Shown here piece after piece: positions 33,218 to 41,943 of a stretch of 64,000 bases of DNA. The stretch spans positions 1,116,001 to 1,180,000 of the forward strand of contig OX460916.1 in NCBI GenBank assembly GCA_949788275.1. The letters are read 5' to 3'. The DNA is from Weeksellaceae bacterium. GTDB lineage: Bacteria > Bacteroidota > Bacteroidia > Flavobacteriales > Weeksellaceae. The notes below the pieces were generated by a model, which worked only from the letters and a program-made list of their open reading frames with translations, was not told the origin of the DNA and did no database searches. The position numbers and the translations under genes were made by a program. Numbering within the stretch: position 1 is the first letter of the stretch; each line of letters opens with the position of its first letter.

Positions 33218-33847
33218 TTAGATTCTAGTAATTAGTTCATCGAGTGGTTTACGGACTTTTTTTAGAGGGTGTAACCAATCATTCTCATGGTCTCTGTAGC
33301 CCAACGGAAGAATTACACATGATTTTAAGCCTTTATCATTTAAGTGCAATAGCTTGTCTAGAGCTGCATTATTAAAGCCTTCCATGGGTGTAGCATCTAC
33401 TTTAAGTTCAGCAGCGGCTGATATAGCTACCCCAAAGGCAATATACGCTTGTTTGGCTGCGTGATGATGTTGTTGCTCTTCGGTCCAACTCAGCAGGGTG
33501 TTTTTTAATAAGCTCACATAATCTTCTGTTGCAGAATCAGGAAGACCGCGTTCTTTATTGGTGTAAGCAAAAACCTGATCAATACGCTCTTCGGTATAGT
33601 GATCCCATGCCGCAAATACCAATAGGTGTGAGGCATCGACTACCTGAGCTTGATTAAATGCAATGGGCAATATTTGTTGTTTTACCGCTTGATCGGTAAT
33701 TACAAAGACTTGGTAGGGTTGTAAGCCCGATGATGAAGGTGCTAATTGTATCGCTTGGATAATTTGATCCACATCGGTTTCAGAAACGGTTTCACCGTTT
33801 AATTTTTTTGTTGCATAGCGCCATTGTAAGGCATTCAGTAATTCCAT
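33218..33847 (-). CDS. NAD(P)H-dependent nitroreductase (NfsB-like)
   Basis: 209 residues. FMN-containing nitroreductase fold: MELLNALQWRYATKKLNGET, with the FMN phosphate-contact RYATK; LAPSSSGLQPYQVFVITD (about 36-53); AYIAFGVAISAAAELKVDATPMEGFNNAALDKLL (about 136-169); and the terminal LPLGYRDHENDWLHPLKKVRKP. The PMEGF segment and length match the NfsB/YfkO group. It may reduce quinones or nitroaromatics in the cytoplasm. Divergent from the MFS exporter gene at 34140, sharing a palindrome-rich 290-base control region. Confidence 0.88.
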   Translation of the reverse strand: MELLNALQWRYATKKLNGETVSETDVDQIIQAIQLAPSSSGLQPYQVFVITDQAVKQQILPIAFNQAQVVDASHLLVFAAWDHYTEERIDQVFAYTNKERGLPDSATEDYVSLLKNTLLSWTEEQQHHHAAKQAYIAFGVAISAAAELKVDATPMEGFNNAALDKLLHLNDKGLKSCVILPLGYRDHENDWLHPLKKVRKPLDELITRI

Positions 33848-33967
33848 GTGGGTAGTTTTAGTTGATTGATATCACTATCAAATTTACGAAAAATACACTA
33901 ATCTATCCTTATAGTTGTTAACGAGGTTATGGAGAACTGATTAAATTCAGGAATTCTTTTATTAAAT

Positions 33968-34085
33968 CCTAAGATAATCGGTAAAATAGTCATTACCGAT
34001 GACCTTATACCAGTCTTAGGATGACCTTACTAAGTCCACGCATAGTCATTGACTATCCTATAGATAGCTTTTAACAATAGCTATC
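33968..34085. promoter_or_regulatory. Cluster of inverted repeats between nitroreductase and MFS exporter
   Basis: Nested pair: CCTAAGA/TCTTAGG (33968-33974 with 34014-34020) enclosing ATCGGTAA/TTACCGAT (33977-33984 with 33993-34000). Then ATAGTCA-T-TGACTAT (34042-34056) and GATAGCT/AGCTATC (34063-34069 with 34079-34085). All lie upstream of the MFS -7 box, so they could be operators for a regulator; no regulator gene is adjacent on this side. Confidence 0.4.
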
Positions 34086-34109
34086 GTGTTTCGCTGGGTT
34101 GCTTTGGCG

Positions 34110-34117
34110 TAGTTTTG
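34110..34117 (+). promoter_or_regulatory. Promoter -7 box for the MFS exporter
   Basis: TAGTTTTG, exact TAnnTTTG match, 22 bases before the ATG at 34140. Confidence 0.5.
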
Positions 34118-34139
34118 CAAATTCTTTAAAAGAGTGATT

Positions 34140-35330
34140 ATGGTGAAGGAACAAAAAAATAACTTCTTATTTTTTGCCTACTTAGCAGGACTAAGTATTG
34201 TCGGGTTTTTAGCAACGGATATGTATCTACCTGCATTTGATAAAATGCGAATCGATTTAAATACAACAAAAAGTAATATTAGTGCAACGTTAAGCTTGTT
34301 TTTGGCGGGCTATGCTATCGCTCAACTGGTTTGGGGACCAATATCAGACAAGCTTGGAAAACGGAAAACCATCTTAATGGGGTTGAGCATTTTTATGGTA
34401 TCCTCTTTTTTGATTTTCTTTACGGAGAGTGTGATGGCTTTATTAGCATTGCGATTGGTGCAAGCGATTGGTGTTTGTGCAGCGGCTGTTAGTTGGCAAG
34501 CGCTCGTCATAGAACGCTATCCTGCCAATGAGACCAATAAAGTTTTTGCATCTATATTACCCTTGGTGGCTTTATCTCCAGCGCTAGCACCTTTATTAGG
34601 TGCTTTGTTGTTGAATTATTTTAATTGGCGCTCAATTTTTATAACCTTAGCGATCATTGCTTTTTTACTGATTGTATACACCTGGACTTTAAAAGATGTA
34701 AAGGTTGCTGAAAAATTGGATGTTAAAGACAACCTCGATACTTCTGATAAACCTAAAAAAGGCTATATCACCTTACTAAAATCGAAACGCTACACAGGGA
34801 ATGTTTTAATCTATGGTCTAAGTTCTGCCGCATTTTTCGCTTGGCTTACCGGATCACCTTTTTTCTTGAAAGAAATGGGGTATACCGAAAGTGAAATTGG
34901 ATTAAGTTTTGTACCACAGACCCTTGCATTCCTCGTTGGTGGTTATGGTTATCGGGCATTATCGAGTAAAATTGAAGGGAATAAAATATTGCCTTATTTG
35001 TTGATATTAAATGGAGTAGGGGCCTTAATGATTTTCTTGATCCCGATGTTGATGAAGCCTAGCTTAGGGTTGTTGTTATTTCCGTTTTGTCTGATGGCCT
35101 TATCAAACGGTGCTTGTCATCCGATTGTGGTACCCGATGCCTTAAAAACAGCGCCTGATAATTTAGGTAAAGCGGCAGGAATGCAAAATACGATTCAATT
35201 GGGACTTTGTTTTATAGCCAGTACGGTTGTTTCTATTTTTGCAAAAGATGCTTTACTGATTACAACCATTGTAATGGTGAGTACCGTCCCGTTAATGTTT
35301 TTGGCTTACCGATTAAAAGTGAGTAAGTAA
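34140..35330 (+). CDS. Bcr/CflA-type MFS multidrug exporter
   Basis: 396 residues from ATG (MVKEQKNNFLFFAYLAGL); a GTG two codons earlier is the alternative. Twelve predicted spans. MFS motif A lies after span 2 as VWGPISDKLGKRKTILMGL (about 61-79). The N-terminal FLATDMYLPAFDKMRIDLNTT and LRLVQAIGVCAAAVSWQALVIERY (motif C-like proline/glycine pattern) are the drug:H+ antiporter 1 (Bcr/CflA) signatures. Proton-driven export of drugs from the inner membrane is the likely role. Ends at a long perfect terminator. Confidence 0.88.
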   Translation: MVKEQKNNFLFFAYLAGLSIVGFLATDMYLPAFDKMRIDLNTTKSNISATLSLFLAGYAIAQLVWGPISDKLGKRKTILMGLSIFMVSSFLIFFTESVMALLALRLVQAIGVCAAAVSWQALVIERYPANETNKVFASILPLVALSPALAPLLGALLLNYFNWRSIFITLAIIAFLLIVYTWTLKDVKVAEKLDVKDNLDTSDKPKKGYITLLKSKRYTGNVLIYGLSSAAFFAWLTGSPFFLKEMGYTESEIGLSFVPQTLAFLVGGYGYRALSSKIEGNKILPYLLILNGVGALMIFLIPMLMKPSLGLLLFPFCLMALSNGACHPIVVPDALKTAPDNLGKAAGMQNTIQLGLCFIASTVVSIFAKDALLITTIVMVSTVPLMFLAYRLKVSK

Positions 35331-35350
35331 CTATAAACCCCTTTCGCGGT

Positions 35351-35402
35351 AATCGTCTTTAGTGATCCTATTTCTGAATCACTAAAGACGATTTTTTTTT
35401 GA
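35351..35402 (+). terminator. Terminator of the MFS gene
   Basis: Sixteen perfectly paired bases (35351-35366 with 35378-35393) around an 11-nt loop, followed by T residues. It also lies downstream of the leftward LuxR gene (end 35415). Confidence 0.92.
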
Positions 35403-35414
35403 AACAATTTCCCA

Positions 35415-36146
35415 TTAAAATGGGTCGTTGATATAACGACCATCCCACTTAATTCGTTTATGGTACTGGCATGCGGCTGATATTTGTGCCATATTCGTTG
35501 CTTTAAACCGGTGAAACATTTTTCGTCGGTGAAATTTTACCGTAGCCGATGAAACCGATAGTTTCTGAGCAGTTTTTTGAATATCAAGACCTTGTTGGTA
35601 ATAGTAAAGAATGTGGTACTCTCGCTCGGATAAAAAGGGCTTTTCCTTTAACATCCATCGATTAGTCTTTATATCGTACTCCTTTACTAAAGAGCTTTTC
35701 TTAAGGAACAGTTGAATATTCCCACTCGTGCTACGGTTGGATTTATTTATAAAACCGATCAGTGTTTTTAATCCGCCCGACGTTGTTAGTTGAAAGGGGA
35801 GAAATTGTACGTGAAGGAGTTGTTTTCTTAATAGTTGATGTTTAAAATGAATATCCATTGTAAAAACAGCTATTTTTCGCTCTTGGATTGGTAACTCCTT
35901 ATAACCGTTGATACCAATGTCCATAGCTCTCAAATAGAATTCAACTTCCTCTTCTACAATTTGATTCAGCGGAAAATTACTTTGATTTTCGGAATTAAAC
36001 GATGAAATTTTTGAACAATAAATCGTTTGCTTATCCACACAATCGTACAGAAATAGGCTGGAATTTGTTAGTTCAGTTGTTGCCTCTATGAATTTGCTCA
36101 AAGAAGTATCTTTTAATGCGGATAGAATAGGGGACTCTCTTTTCAT
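35415..36146 (-). CDS. LuxR-type transcriptional regulator
   Basis: 243 residues. The C-terminal LuxR/GerE helix-turn-helix is clear: FLSEREYHILYYYQQGLDIQKTAQKLSVSSATVKFHRRKMFHRF (about 175-218), with the usual SERE, GL-K-A/L-S--TVK pattern. The N-terminal 170 residues (FIEATTELTNSSLFLYDCVDKQTIYCS and onward) look like a PAS-like sensor, but I do not recognise a ligand. No receiver-domain phosphorylation site. Divergent from a small outer-membrane protein gene at 36289, which it may control. Confidence 0.8.
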   Translation of the reverse strand: MKRESPILSALKDTSLSKFIEATTELTNSSLFLYDCVDKQTIYCSKISSFNSENQSNFPLNQIVEEEVEFYLRAMDIGINGYKELPIQERKIAVFTMDIHFKHQLLRKQLLHVQFLPFQLTTSGGLKTLIGFINKSNRSTSGNIQLFLKKSSLVKEYDIKTNRWMLKEKPFLSEREYHILYYYQQGLDIQKTAQKLSVSSATVKFHRRKMFHRFKATNMAQISAACQYHKRIKWDGRYINDPF

Positions 36147-36241
36147 AAATCGATCATTAAAAAAGTGCTTTATAAATATAAATAATTAATTGACAATGCC
36201 TTATGCTAAAGTATAGTTTTTTAAGACGGATTGATATTCTA

Positions 36242-36249
36242 TACTTTTG
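36242..36249 (+). promoter_or_regulatory. Promoter -7 box for the outer-membrane protein gene
   Basis: TACTTTTG, exact TAnnTTTG match, 39 bases before the ATG at 36289. Confidence 0.5.
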
Positions 36250-36288
36250 GTTAGTATAAACGACGAGTTTTATGCTTAATTTTCTTTT

Positions 36289-36855
36289 ATGAAACATTTC
36301 TTATCTACACTCGCTATTTTCATCGTTTCAGTCAGTCAGGGTTACTCTCAAGAAAAAAATCCACGTTTTAGTTTGAAGACAGAACTAGGTCTTTTCAAAA
36401 GCAGTTATTCTTTAGGTGATAGAGCAAACATCTATGTACAAACGGGCTTTGGATATCAACTTCCTAAGAACTTTTGGATAAATTTGGATGTAGCAACCAC
36501 ATCGACCACTGGCACCTATGAATCGAACCACTTCAGTGATAAGACCAGTAGTTATTCTAATTTTATGATTATACCGACAATTTCAAAAGATTTTGGTCGT
36601 AAAAATTTTCTATTTTCCCCCTCAGTTGGGCTTTTGTATATTCATGAACGAGTGGAACATCCAACCCTTAAAACACCCTTATCACCATCAATGCTAAAAG
36701 AAACCGATCATTCGCTCGGTATTTATGTCAACATTGCGTTTAAACAGCGTTTAATGGATCGCCTTTTTGTGGGCATTAATGCCAAGAGTTATGCATTGAC
36801 TTATCTCGATATTGAATCGTTTATGATAGGCCCCTCGTTAACCGTTAATTTCTAA
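36289..36855 (+). CDS. Predicted outer-membrane beta-barrel protein
   Basis: 188 residues. Signal peptide MKHFLSTLAIFIVSVSQGYSQ. The rest shows barrel-type alternation: RFSLKTELGLFKSSYSL, IYVQTGFGYQLPKNFWINLDVATTS, FMIIPTISKDFGRKNFLFSPSVGLLYI, and the terminal FMIGPSLTVNF, ending in phenylalanine as in BamA substrates. Ligand unknown. It shares its upstream region with the divergent LuxR-type regulator. Single gene. Confidence 0.75.
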   Translation: MKHFLSTLAIFIVSVSQGYSQEKNPRFSLKTELGLFKSSYSLGDRANIYVQTGFGYQLPKNFWINLDVATTSTTGTYESNHFSDKTSSYSNFMIIPTISKDFGRKNFLFSPSVGLLYIHERVEHPTLKTPLSPSMLKETDHSLGIYVNIAFKQRLMDRLFVGINAKSYALTYLDIESFMIGPSLTVNF

Positions 36856-36951
36856 GGTCAAGGAAGAAGGAGTCTCAAAAATCAAAGCATATGTTTTGAT
36901 TTGTTTTCATAAATCAATAGCTTTAGCTCATCAGAAAATAATGCGTTCATT

Positions 36952-37683
36952 ATGAAAAATAAGTTAGTTATCCTAGCAATTGCCATGGCCACAATGGCTT
37001 TTGGTCAAATAAAGTTTCCCGCTGTTAGTAATCATGTCGAGTTAGAACAAACCATTGGACTAACAAAAGTGGAAGTGGAGTACCATCGGCCAAATACCAA
37101 TAACCGCGTTGTATTTGGTAATTTAGTTCCGTATGGCCAAGTATGGCGTACAGGGGCTAATAACAATACGGTGGTGGAATTTGATACCAACGTTATTATT
37201 GAAGGGAAACCGCTGGCAAAGGGAAAGTATTCGCTATACAGTATCCCCAACAAAGACCGCTGGGATATTCTTTTTTATAAAACAACCGATAATTGGGGAA
37301 ATCCCAATGAATGGAACGAAAATTTAATTGCCCTAAACGTTTCAGTTAAACCGATTGCCCTAAAAGAAAAAGTAGAATCGTTTGATATTAATTTTGAAAA
37401 TGTAACCACCGATGGTGCCGTTTTAACCATTAAATGGGATACGACCAAGGTAGAGGTTCAAATCCTAACGCCCACACATCAGATCGTTATGGAGTCGATA
37501 AAAAATCAGTTGAATGCACAGTCTTCATCACGCGATTTTTATAATGCGGCCAATTATTACTTCTTAAAAAATGAAGACATCAAGAAAGCCCAAGAATGGA
37601 TTAATAAAGCCATTAAAACCGACGTTAAGGCGCCAAGCTATTATTTCGACTTGAAAAAAGCGATCGATGCTAAGAATAAATAG
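36952..37683 (+). CDS. DUF2911 domain secreted protein
   Basis: 243 residues. Signal peptide MKNKLVILAIAMATMAFGQ. The DUF2911 core is VEVEYHRPNTNNRVVFGNLVPYGQVWRTGANNNTVVEFDTNVII and LAKGKYSLYSIPNKDRWDILFYK (about 45-112), diagnostic for this Bacteroidota family. The C-terminal part (SSRDFYNAANYYFLKNEDIKKAQEWINKAI, about 183-212) looks like a single TPR-type helix pair. Periplasmic or surface, role unknown. Ends at a terminator. Confidence 0.88.
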   Translation: MKNKLVILAIAMATMAFGQIKFPAVSNHVELEQTIGLTKVEVEYHRPNTNNRVVFGNLVPYGQVWRTGANNNTVVEFDTNVIIEGKPLAKGKYSLYSIPNKDRWDILFYKTTDNWGNPNEWNENLIALNVSVKPIALKEKVESFDINFENVTTDGAVLTIKWDTTKVEVQILTPTHQIVMESIKNQLNAQSSSRDFYNAANYYFLKNEDIKKAQEWINKAIKTDVKAPSYYFDLKKAIDAKNK

Positions 37684-37704
37684 GTTATTTTAAACCGTAA
37701 CCAT

Positions 37705-37751
37705 AAAGGCTAAGACTATGTATAAATAAAATACCTTGTCTTAGCCTTTTT
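37705..37751 (+). terminator. Terminator of the DUF2911 gene
   Basis: AAAGGCTAAGAC (37705-37716) pairs perfectly with GTCTTAGCCTTT (37738-37749) around a 21-nt loop, followed by T residues. Confidence 0.85.
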
Positions 37752-38115
37752 AATTGCCATCTAATGGAAGAAGGTATCATTTCAAACCGTATTGTTATTA
37801 TGTTAAATAGAAAACTTGATTAAATATAGCAGATGGGTTTGGTTAGGAAGTAAGGTTTAAATTGTTTTCAGCTTTCAGCAATATTTACAGTTGGTTCTAA
37901 TTGTCCATTATGAATTGTTGGGTAAGCATAGTAGCTTTCACTTGAACATTAGGCTGATAAAGGTTATTGAAACCTTATGAATAAAAACCTTAGACTTCTC
38001 CAGAGATATTCTTTTACTAAATAAAGCGAATCCTAGAACACTAGATAGAGTTAACGTGAACGTTAACGCATCCTCGGCAAAATTGTCACAGTTATAATCT
38101 CTCAATCTATATAAG

Positions 38116-38142
38116 GTATGTATGTATGTATGTATGTATGTA
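38116..38142. repeat. GTAT microsatellite
   Basis: About 6.75 perfect copies of GTAT in 27 bases, within a 1.38-kb gene-free stretch (37684-39063). Tetranucleotide repeats of this kind can vary by slippage; no reading frame or promoter is seen immediately beside it. Confidence 0.85.
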
Positions 38143-38275
38143 GTAAAGGTTTTATTTTAATGAACATTGTATAGATCATCTATTACAATGATTACAATGA
38201 ATAGTTCCAAAGGTGTATGAACAATACAATTCAAAAGAGGGATCGTTATACCTACTACTATGGCTTCTTCTTATC

Positions 38276-38333
38276 TACTTAACATAATATATATTATAGG
38301 ACATAGTCCTAATAATCTTTATTATGTTAAGTA
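38276..38333. repeat. Nested palindrome
   Basis: Outer arms of 14 perfectly paired bases (38276-38289 with 38320-38333) enclose an inner hairpin TAGGAC/GTCCTA (38297-38302 with 38306-38311). The remainder of 38334-39000 shows no gene that I can support. Confidence 0.75.
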
Positions 38334-39021
38334 AGAGTTTAAAGGCCTCTATATAGGGTATATAACAAACTCAGTATAAACAAATATTCTATTGTTGGTA
38401 TGGAGCTATTTTTTATTCAGTGTTGTGGCTATAGCAATTCGTTTCATTGAAATAGTCTATAAAGAATAAAGTGATCATAGATAATTATAAGTTTGCAGCA
38501 CTAGACTTAAATTATCCATCGATGGTTGTGCTACGGCTATCATCATAAAGATTCCCTTCAATATATAAATGCATTTATATATTTCTCACACCGCTTCCAA
38601 AATATCCGCTGTTAATAGGCCTAAACTTTAGCAATGGGCCTTCTGTGTACGTTTATGATCCTTTTAATGGAAAGAAACATCACCTTATGAATATGTTTTA
38701 TCATTCATAACCAAACCTTCTATGGTAAACACGACTAGCGCCTCTATCAGGCTTAACAACTAAAAATTTACACACAGGCTATTTAACATAATAACATTCG
38801 TTGTCGCCGACAATCAGTTCGGTATTTTTAGTACACTAATACTAAACTACACCACAAGATGAATGATCGCTAGAATCATTGCCTGCCTATCTATATTGAA
38901 CTAGATAAAGATGATGGTTCCTAATCGATTAGTACAAATCCCTACTTAAACAATAATGCTTAATATAGTAAACATGGTATTATATCATTGACTTGTCGTT
39001 GTTTGTATTTTTATAAAATTC

Positions 39022-39029
39022 TAGATTTG
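39022..39029 (+). promoter_or_regulatory. Promoter for the 39064 gene
   Basis: TAGATTTG (TAnnTTTG) with a TTG at 38999-39001, spacing 20 nt, the canonical Bacteroidota arrangement. Confidence 0.55.
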
Positions 39030-39063
39030 CACGAATTACCAATAACCTTAACCTCTATACCTA

Positions 39064-39723
39064 ATGTTGAATTATAAGATAAATGGAATAAGAAATATTC
39101 TTCTTCCATTAGGGCTCATTGCCCCTATTTTTGTTTTTAGTGCATCCATCCAAGACACACGACCGTTAAATGCTGTCGATACACTTCGCTTTACCGCTGC
39201 TCACCGAATGACCAACGAAGAGACAAGCCACCTTAGACCAATTAAAAACTTAGGAGAATTGGTTGTTCTTGACGAAATTGTTCTTGACGAAGCGAAAGCC
39301 TATGCCATTTCGGGTATTGATTTTACGATTCAAAAAGAAAATCATGATTATATGTGCAGTGAAAATGAAATTGCATTACGACCATTACTTTACAGTTCGA
39401 TTAATCACATACCCTATCAACCCATCCTAAACAATGAAGATTTTACAGTAAAGGTAAATAACAATAACCAAATTCGGTTTACCTTTAAAAAGCCTGTACT
39501 TATTATAGAAAAAGAAACTATTTTTATTGGCTTTCGTTATTCTGAAGAAATCAAAAATTGCGAATTTAAACATGCTACCTATTCCTTTTTAGCGGGGGAA
39601 ACAGCAAATCGAAATAAAGTTCTCTTTATTCAGTACCAACCGGGTGTTTTTCATCCACTTCAGCACTTTACCAAACCTGAAGCTGGTGGATCCACTTTGC
39701 TGTATTCTATTTATTATGAATAA
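39064..39723 (+). CDS. Predicted exported protein of unknown function
   Basis: 219 residues. The N-terminal hydrophobic segment ILLPLGLIAPIFVFSASIQ (about 11-29) looks like a signal sequence. The rest is soluble and strand-rich: FTAAHRMTNEETSHLRPIKNLGELVVLDE, then FTVKVNNNNQIRFTFKKPVLIIEKETIFIGF, then VLFIQYQPGVFHPL. The EIVLDEAKAYAISGIDFTIQ segment recalls a carboxypeptidase-like surface domain only weakly. I do not recognise a family. Own promoter; convergent with the candidate toxin-antitoxin pair. Confidence 0.6.
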   Translation: MLNYKINGIRNILLPLGLIAPIFVFSASIQDTRPLNAVDTLRFTAAHRMTNEETSHLRPIKNLGELVVLDEIVLDEAKAYAISGIDFTIQKENHDYMCSENEIALRPLLYSSINHIPYQPILNNEDFTVKVNNNNQIRFTFKKPVLIIEKETIFIGFRYSEEIKNCEFKHATYSFLAGETANRNKVLFIQYQPGVFHPLQHFTKPEAGGSTLLYSIYYE

Positions 39724-39756
39724 ATAAAGGATAAGCGAGATGGTTCGCTTTCTATT

Positions 39757-40035
39757 TTAATCAAATTCAATAGCAAGTATCCGATTCAGTTGCTCCAATT
39801 GTTGGGGCGTAAATTCATGGGTACCACTCAACCATTGATTAAATTCAGCTTGCTTGACTTTTAAGCGCCTTGAGAAGGAATTTATCGGATAATCCTTTTG
39901 CATGATCGCATCGATCGTCTTGCTAGCAATTAACATCGATCTTTTTGCATGCACTTCAGATTCTGATGGTATATCCTTAACAAAATGCAGAACAACCGGG
40001 CTTTTAAATACTCTAACGGCTTTTGTATTTTTCAT
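39757..40035 (-). CDS. Helix-turn-helix protein, candidate antitoxin
   Basis: 92 residues. The C-terminal half is a lambda-repressor-like HTH: SRRLKVKQAEFNQWLSGTHEFTPQQLEQLNRILAIEFD (about 55-92), with the QWLSGTHEFT turn typical of XRE-type antitoxins. The N-terminal part has ASKTIDAIMQKDYPINSF. Its start overlaps the end of the upstream 172-residue protein by 23 bases, i.e. toxin-first (HigBA-like) gene order. The role as antitoxin is inferred from the pair. Confidence 0.7.
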   Translation of the reverse strand: MKNTKAVRVFKSPVVLHFVKDIPSESEVHAKRSMLIASKTIDAIMQKDYPINSFSRRLKVKQAEFNQWLSGTHEFTPQQLEQLNRILAIEFD

Positions 40036-40531
40036 AGTTAATGGGGATAAAGTGATGAAAAGGTGAAATAGAAGGTTGTTCTAAATCAACTACGATTTGT
40101 GAATGCTCTATCTGCGAATGCAATGAATTGGCTAATTGAAGCGTACGGTTTTTACCAATATTCAATAAATTAAGATCACTTTTAGAACGTGTTAATCGTG
40201 TAACAGCTCCACCACTACCATAAATCACAATGGAAGTTCCTAGTCGTATACAATACAGTCTAAGCTTATCTGTTTGTGAATAATACAAGGTATGCATGCC
40301 AACATGTGTAAGGCCTGATACCTCTTTGAAAAAAGAAGACCTCGCTCCTATTTTTTCGTTGCTCATGGCTTGAATTCGACTGAAAATATGAATTAACTCG
40401 GCTTTATGGTGAAAAACATTTTCATGAATAAATTTATCCAATAAAGTAAATCCCATGGCTACATCTAGAAATGTATAAACCCCTAGTTCTGTACTCGAAA
40501 ATTCTTGCAGTTTAACCAACTCTAGTTTCAT
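40013..40531 (-). CDS. Candidate type II toxin, paired with an HTH antitoxin
   Basis: 172 residues from ATG (MKLELVKLQEFSSTELGVYTF); a TTG seven codons upstream is possible but weaker. The central part, KLRLYCIRLGTSIVIYGSGGAVTRL (about 94-118), has the R-hydrophobic-strand then V-x-x-G-G pattern of RelE/HigB-like (Gp49-type) folds, in which the toxin core is a beta sheet. The preceding helical part (AELIHIFSRIQAMSNEKIGARSSFFKEV) matches companion proteins I remember beside XRE antitoxins in Bacteroidota. Overlaps the antitoxin candidate. Toxicity untested. Confidence 0.6.
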   Translation of the reverse strand: MKLELVKLQEFSSTELGVYTFLDVAMGFTLLDKFIHENVFHHKAELIHIFSRIQAMSNEKIGARSSFFKEVSGLTHVGMHTLYYSQTDKLRLYCIRLGTSIVIYGSGGAVTRLTRSKSDLNLLNIGKNRTLQLANSLHSQIEHSQIVVDLEQPSISPFHHFIPINYEKYKSR

Positions 40532-40713
40532 GGGCCTGATGTAAATATTCAACCGAGGTCAATATACTAAATTACAGAGCCATAATAAAGTTGTTGGAAC
40601 TACTTAAAATACTTTCAAAACGATTTTAATTCCTCATTAATACTTAAATGGTGATGTTTAAATGAATGGTGATCAAATAAACGCTGCATTCATACCATTT
40701 AGTGATGATTCAC

Positions 40714-41262
40714 TTACCCGTTGAACAAGGAATGAATTCGTGCTTTAAATTCGTCTAATTTTTCAGTGAGTTCCTTCGAGTAGATCGAGTCTATAACCAC
40801 GTTTTTTTCTTGGTCAAAATTCTCATAAAAACGAGGTAAGGAAAAGGTATCAACAATATCCGCCTTAAAAGTAGGGAAAACAGATTGGGCCTGTTTCATT
40901 GCATTCCCACCTCCATAACCTCCAGGCGATGTCGACATTAAAAACATCGGTTTCTGTTGTAAAAAATTCATATCGATTCGTGAACACCAATCGAGCAAGT
41001 TTTTAAACACAGCCGTAAAATTGCGATTATGTTCAGAAACAGAACAAATGATCGCATCGGCTTCCTGAATTTGTTGAATAAAATTAAACGCCTGGGCTGG
41101 TTTTCCTAATTTTTCTTCATCGATGGAAAACATAGGAAGTGCATAATCTCGCAGATCGAGTACGTTGATTTGATCTTCTTTAAAATGGGTTAAGGCATAG
41201 ACCACCAATTGTTTGTTGATGGATGTAGATGAACTACTACCTGCAAAGGCAACTATCTTCAT
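40714..41262 (-). CDS. NADPH-dependent FMN reductase family protein
   Basis: 182 residues. Flavodoxin-like: FAGSSSSTSINKQLVVYAL at the N-terminus is the FMN phosphate loop, then LPMFSIDEEKLGKPAQAFNFIQQIQEADAIICSVSEHNRNFTAVFKNLLDWCSR (about 43-98), with the SVSEHNRN variant of the family's TPEYN motif, and MLMSTSPGGYGGGNAMKQAQ (about 108-126). It likely reduces quinones, azo compounds or flavin with NAD(P)H in the cytoplasm. Co-oriented with a small GNAT 16 bases upstream. Confidence 0.87.
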   Translation of the reverse strand: MKIVAFAGSSSSTSINKQLVVYALTHFKEDQINVLDLRDYALPMFSIDEEKLGKPAQAFNFIQQIQEADAIICSVSEHNRNFTAVFKNLLDWCSRIDMNFLQQKPMFLMSTSPGGYGGGNAMKQAQSVFPTFKADIVDTFSLPRFYENFDQEKNVVIDSIYSKELTEKLDEFKARIHSLFNG

Positions 41263-41278
41263 AAGCTATTGGGTGTTA

Positions 41279-41596
41279 TTAACTGTTTTCAAATCCTGTA
41301 AAGTCGGCGGTCACAATTCTTTTCCATTCGGTATGGCGCTTAATGTAAGCAAAAACATAAGGACATAAGGGAACCAGCTGATAGGCGTTTTCTTCTAAGT
41401 AGTTTAAGGTTTTTTCGACCAAAGCCTTAGCGACTCCTCTACCCGATAATTCTTCAGGACTTTCGGTATGAATCAATTTAATAATTTGATCATCTTCTTG
41501 GAAGTCAATGAACGATATAAATCCATCGACTTCAAGTTCAAATCGTTGTTTTTCATTGTTCTTATACAAGGGTAATTCATGGTATTCCTCTTTCAT
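41279..41596 (-). CDS. Small GNAT-like acetyltransferase (YidJ/GCN5-related type)
   Basis: 105 residues. The short GNAT (PF14542-type) fold: ELEVDGFISFIDFQEDDQIIKLIHTESPEELSGRGVAKALVEKTLNYL (about 20-67), with GRGVAKAL as the acetyl-CoA pyrophosphate loop, then LVPLCPYVFAYIKRH (the conserved CPY motif). No substrate is known for this group. It precedes the FMN reductase gene by 16 bases on the same strand. Confidence 0.85.
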   Translation of the reverse strand: MKEEYHELPLYKNNEKQRFELEVDGFISFIDFQEDDQIIKLIHTESPEELSGRGVAKALVEKTLNYLEENAYQLVPLCPYVFAYIKRHTEWKRIVTADFTGFENS

Positions 41597-41891
41597 TTTA
41601 CTCGTTTTTGTTTTATGCTTATTGTATCAAATTTCAAGCCTCAAATACCTTAGTCCCTTTTTAGTCCCCTAAAAATTTACGCTAATTGCTAAAATAAATG
41701 ATATTCGATGGTTTAAGAATAGTTTATTATCTATTTTCATTTTTGCCGACATAAATTTTTTAACAATTCATATGAATAAGCATTATTTAATGTCACAAAT
41801 GAAGTCCGTAAGAACAGCTTACCCCCTGCGCGTAATTTAGCTATGATTTCAGCAGCAGCAAATAAAACAGTTTAATTCTATTAAGTAGTAT

Positions 41892-41925
41892 AAAAAAACC
41901 CATTCGAATAGTGAATGGGTTTTAA
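41892..41925 (-). terminator. Terminator of the 5'-nucleotidase operon
   Basis: AAACCCATTC (41896-41905) pairs with GAATGGGTTT (41913-41922) around a 7-nt loop, with a T-run on the minus strand. It lies 20 bases after the stop at 41944. The remainder of 41597-41891 holds no gene I can support. Confidence 0.85.
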
Positions 41926-41943
41926 TTTTTAGGTTATATCTAT

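Noticed and set aside
38560-38705. Frame with IGLNFSNGPSVYVYDPFNGKK
   Set aside because: About 50 codons with no start, no ribosome-binding site and no family; kept as noise.
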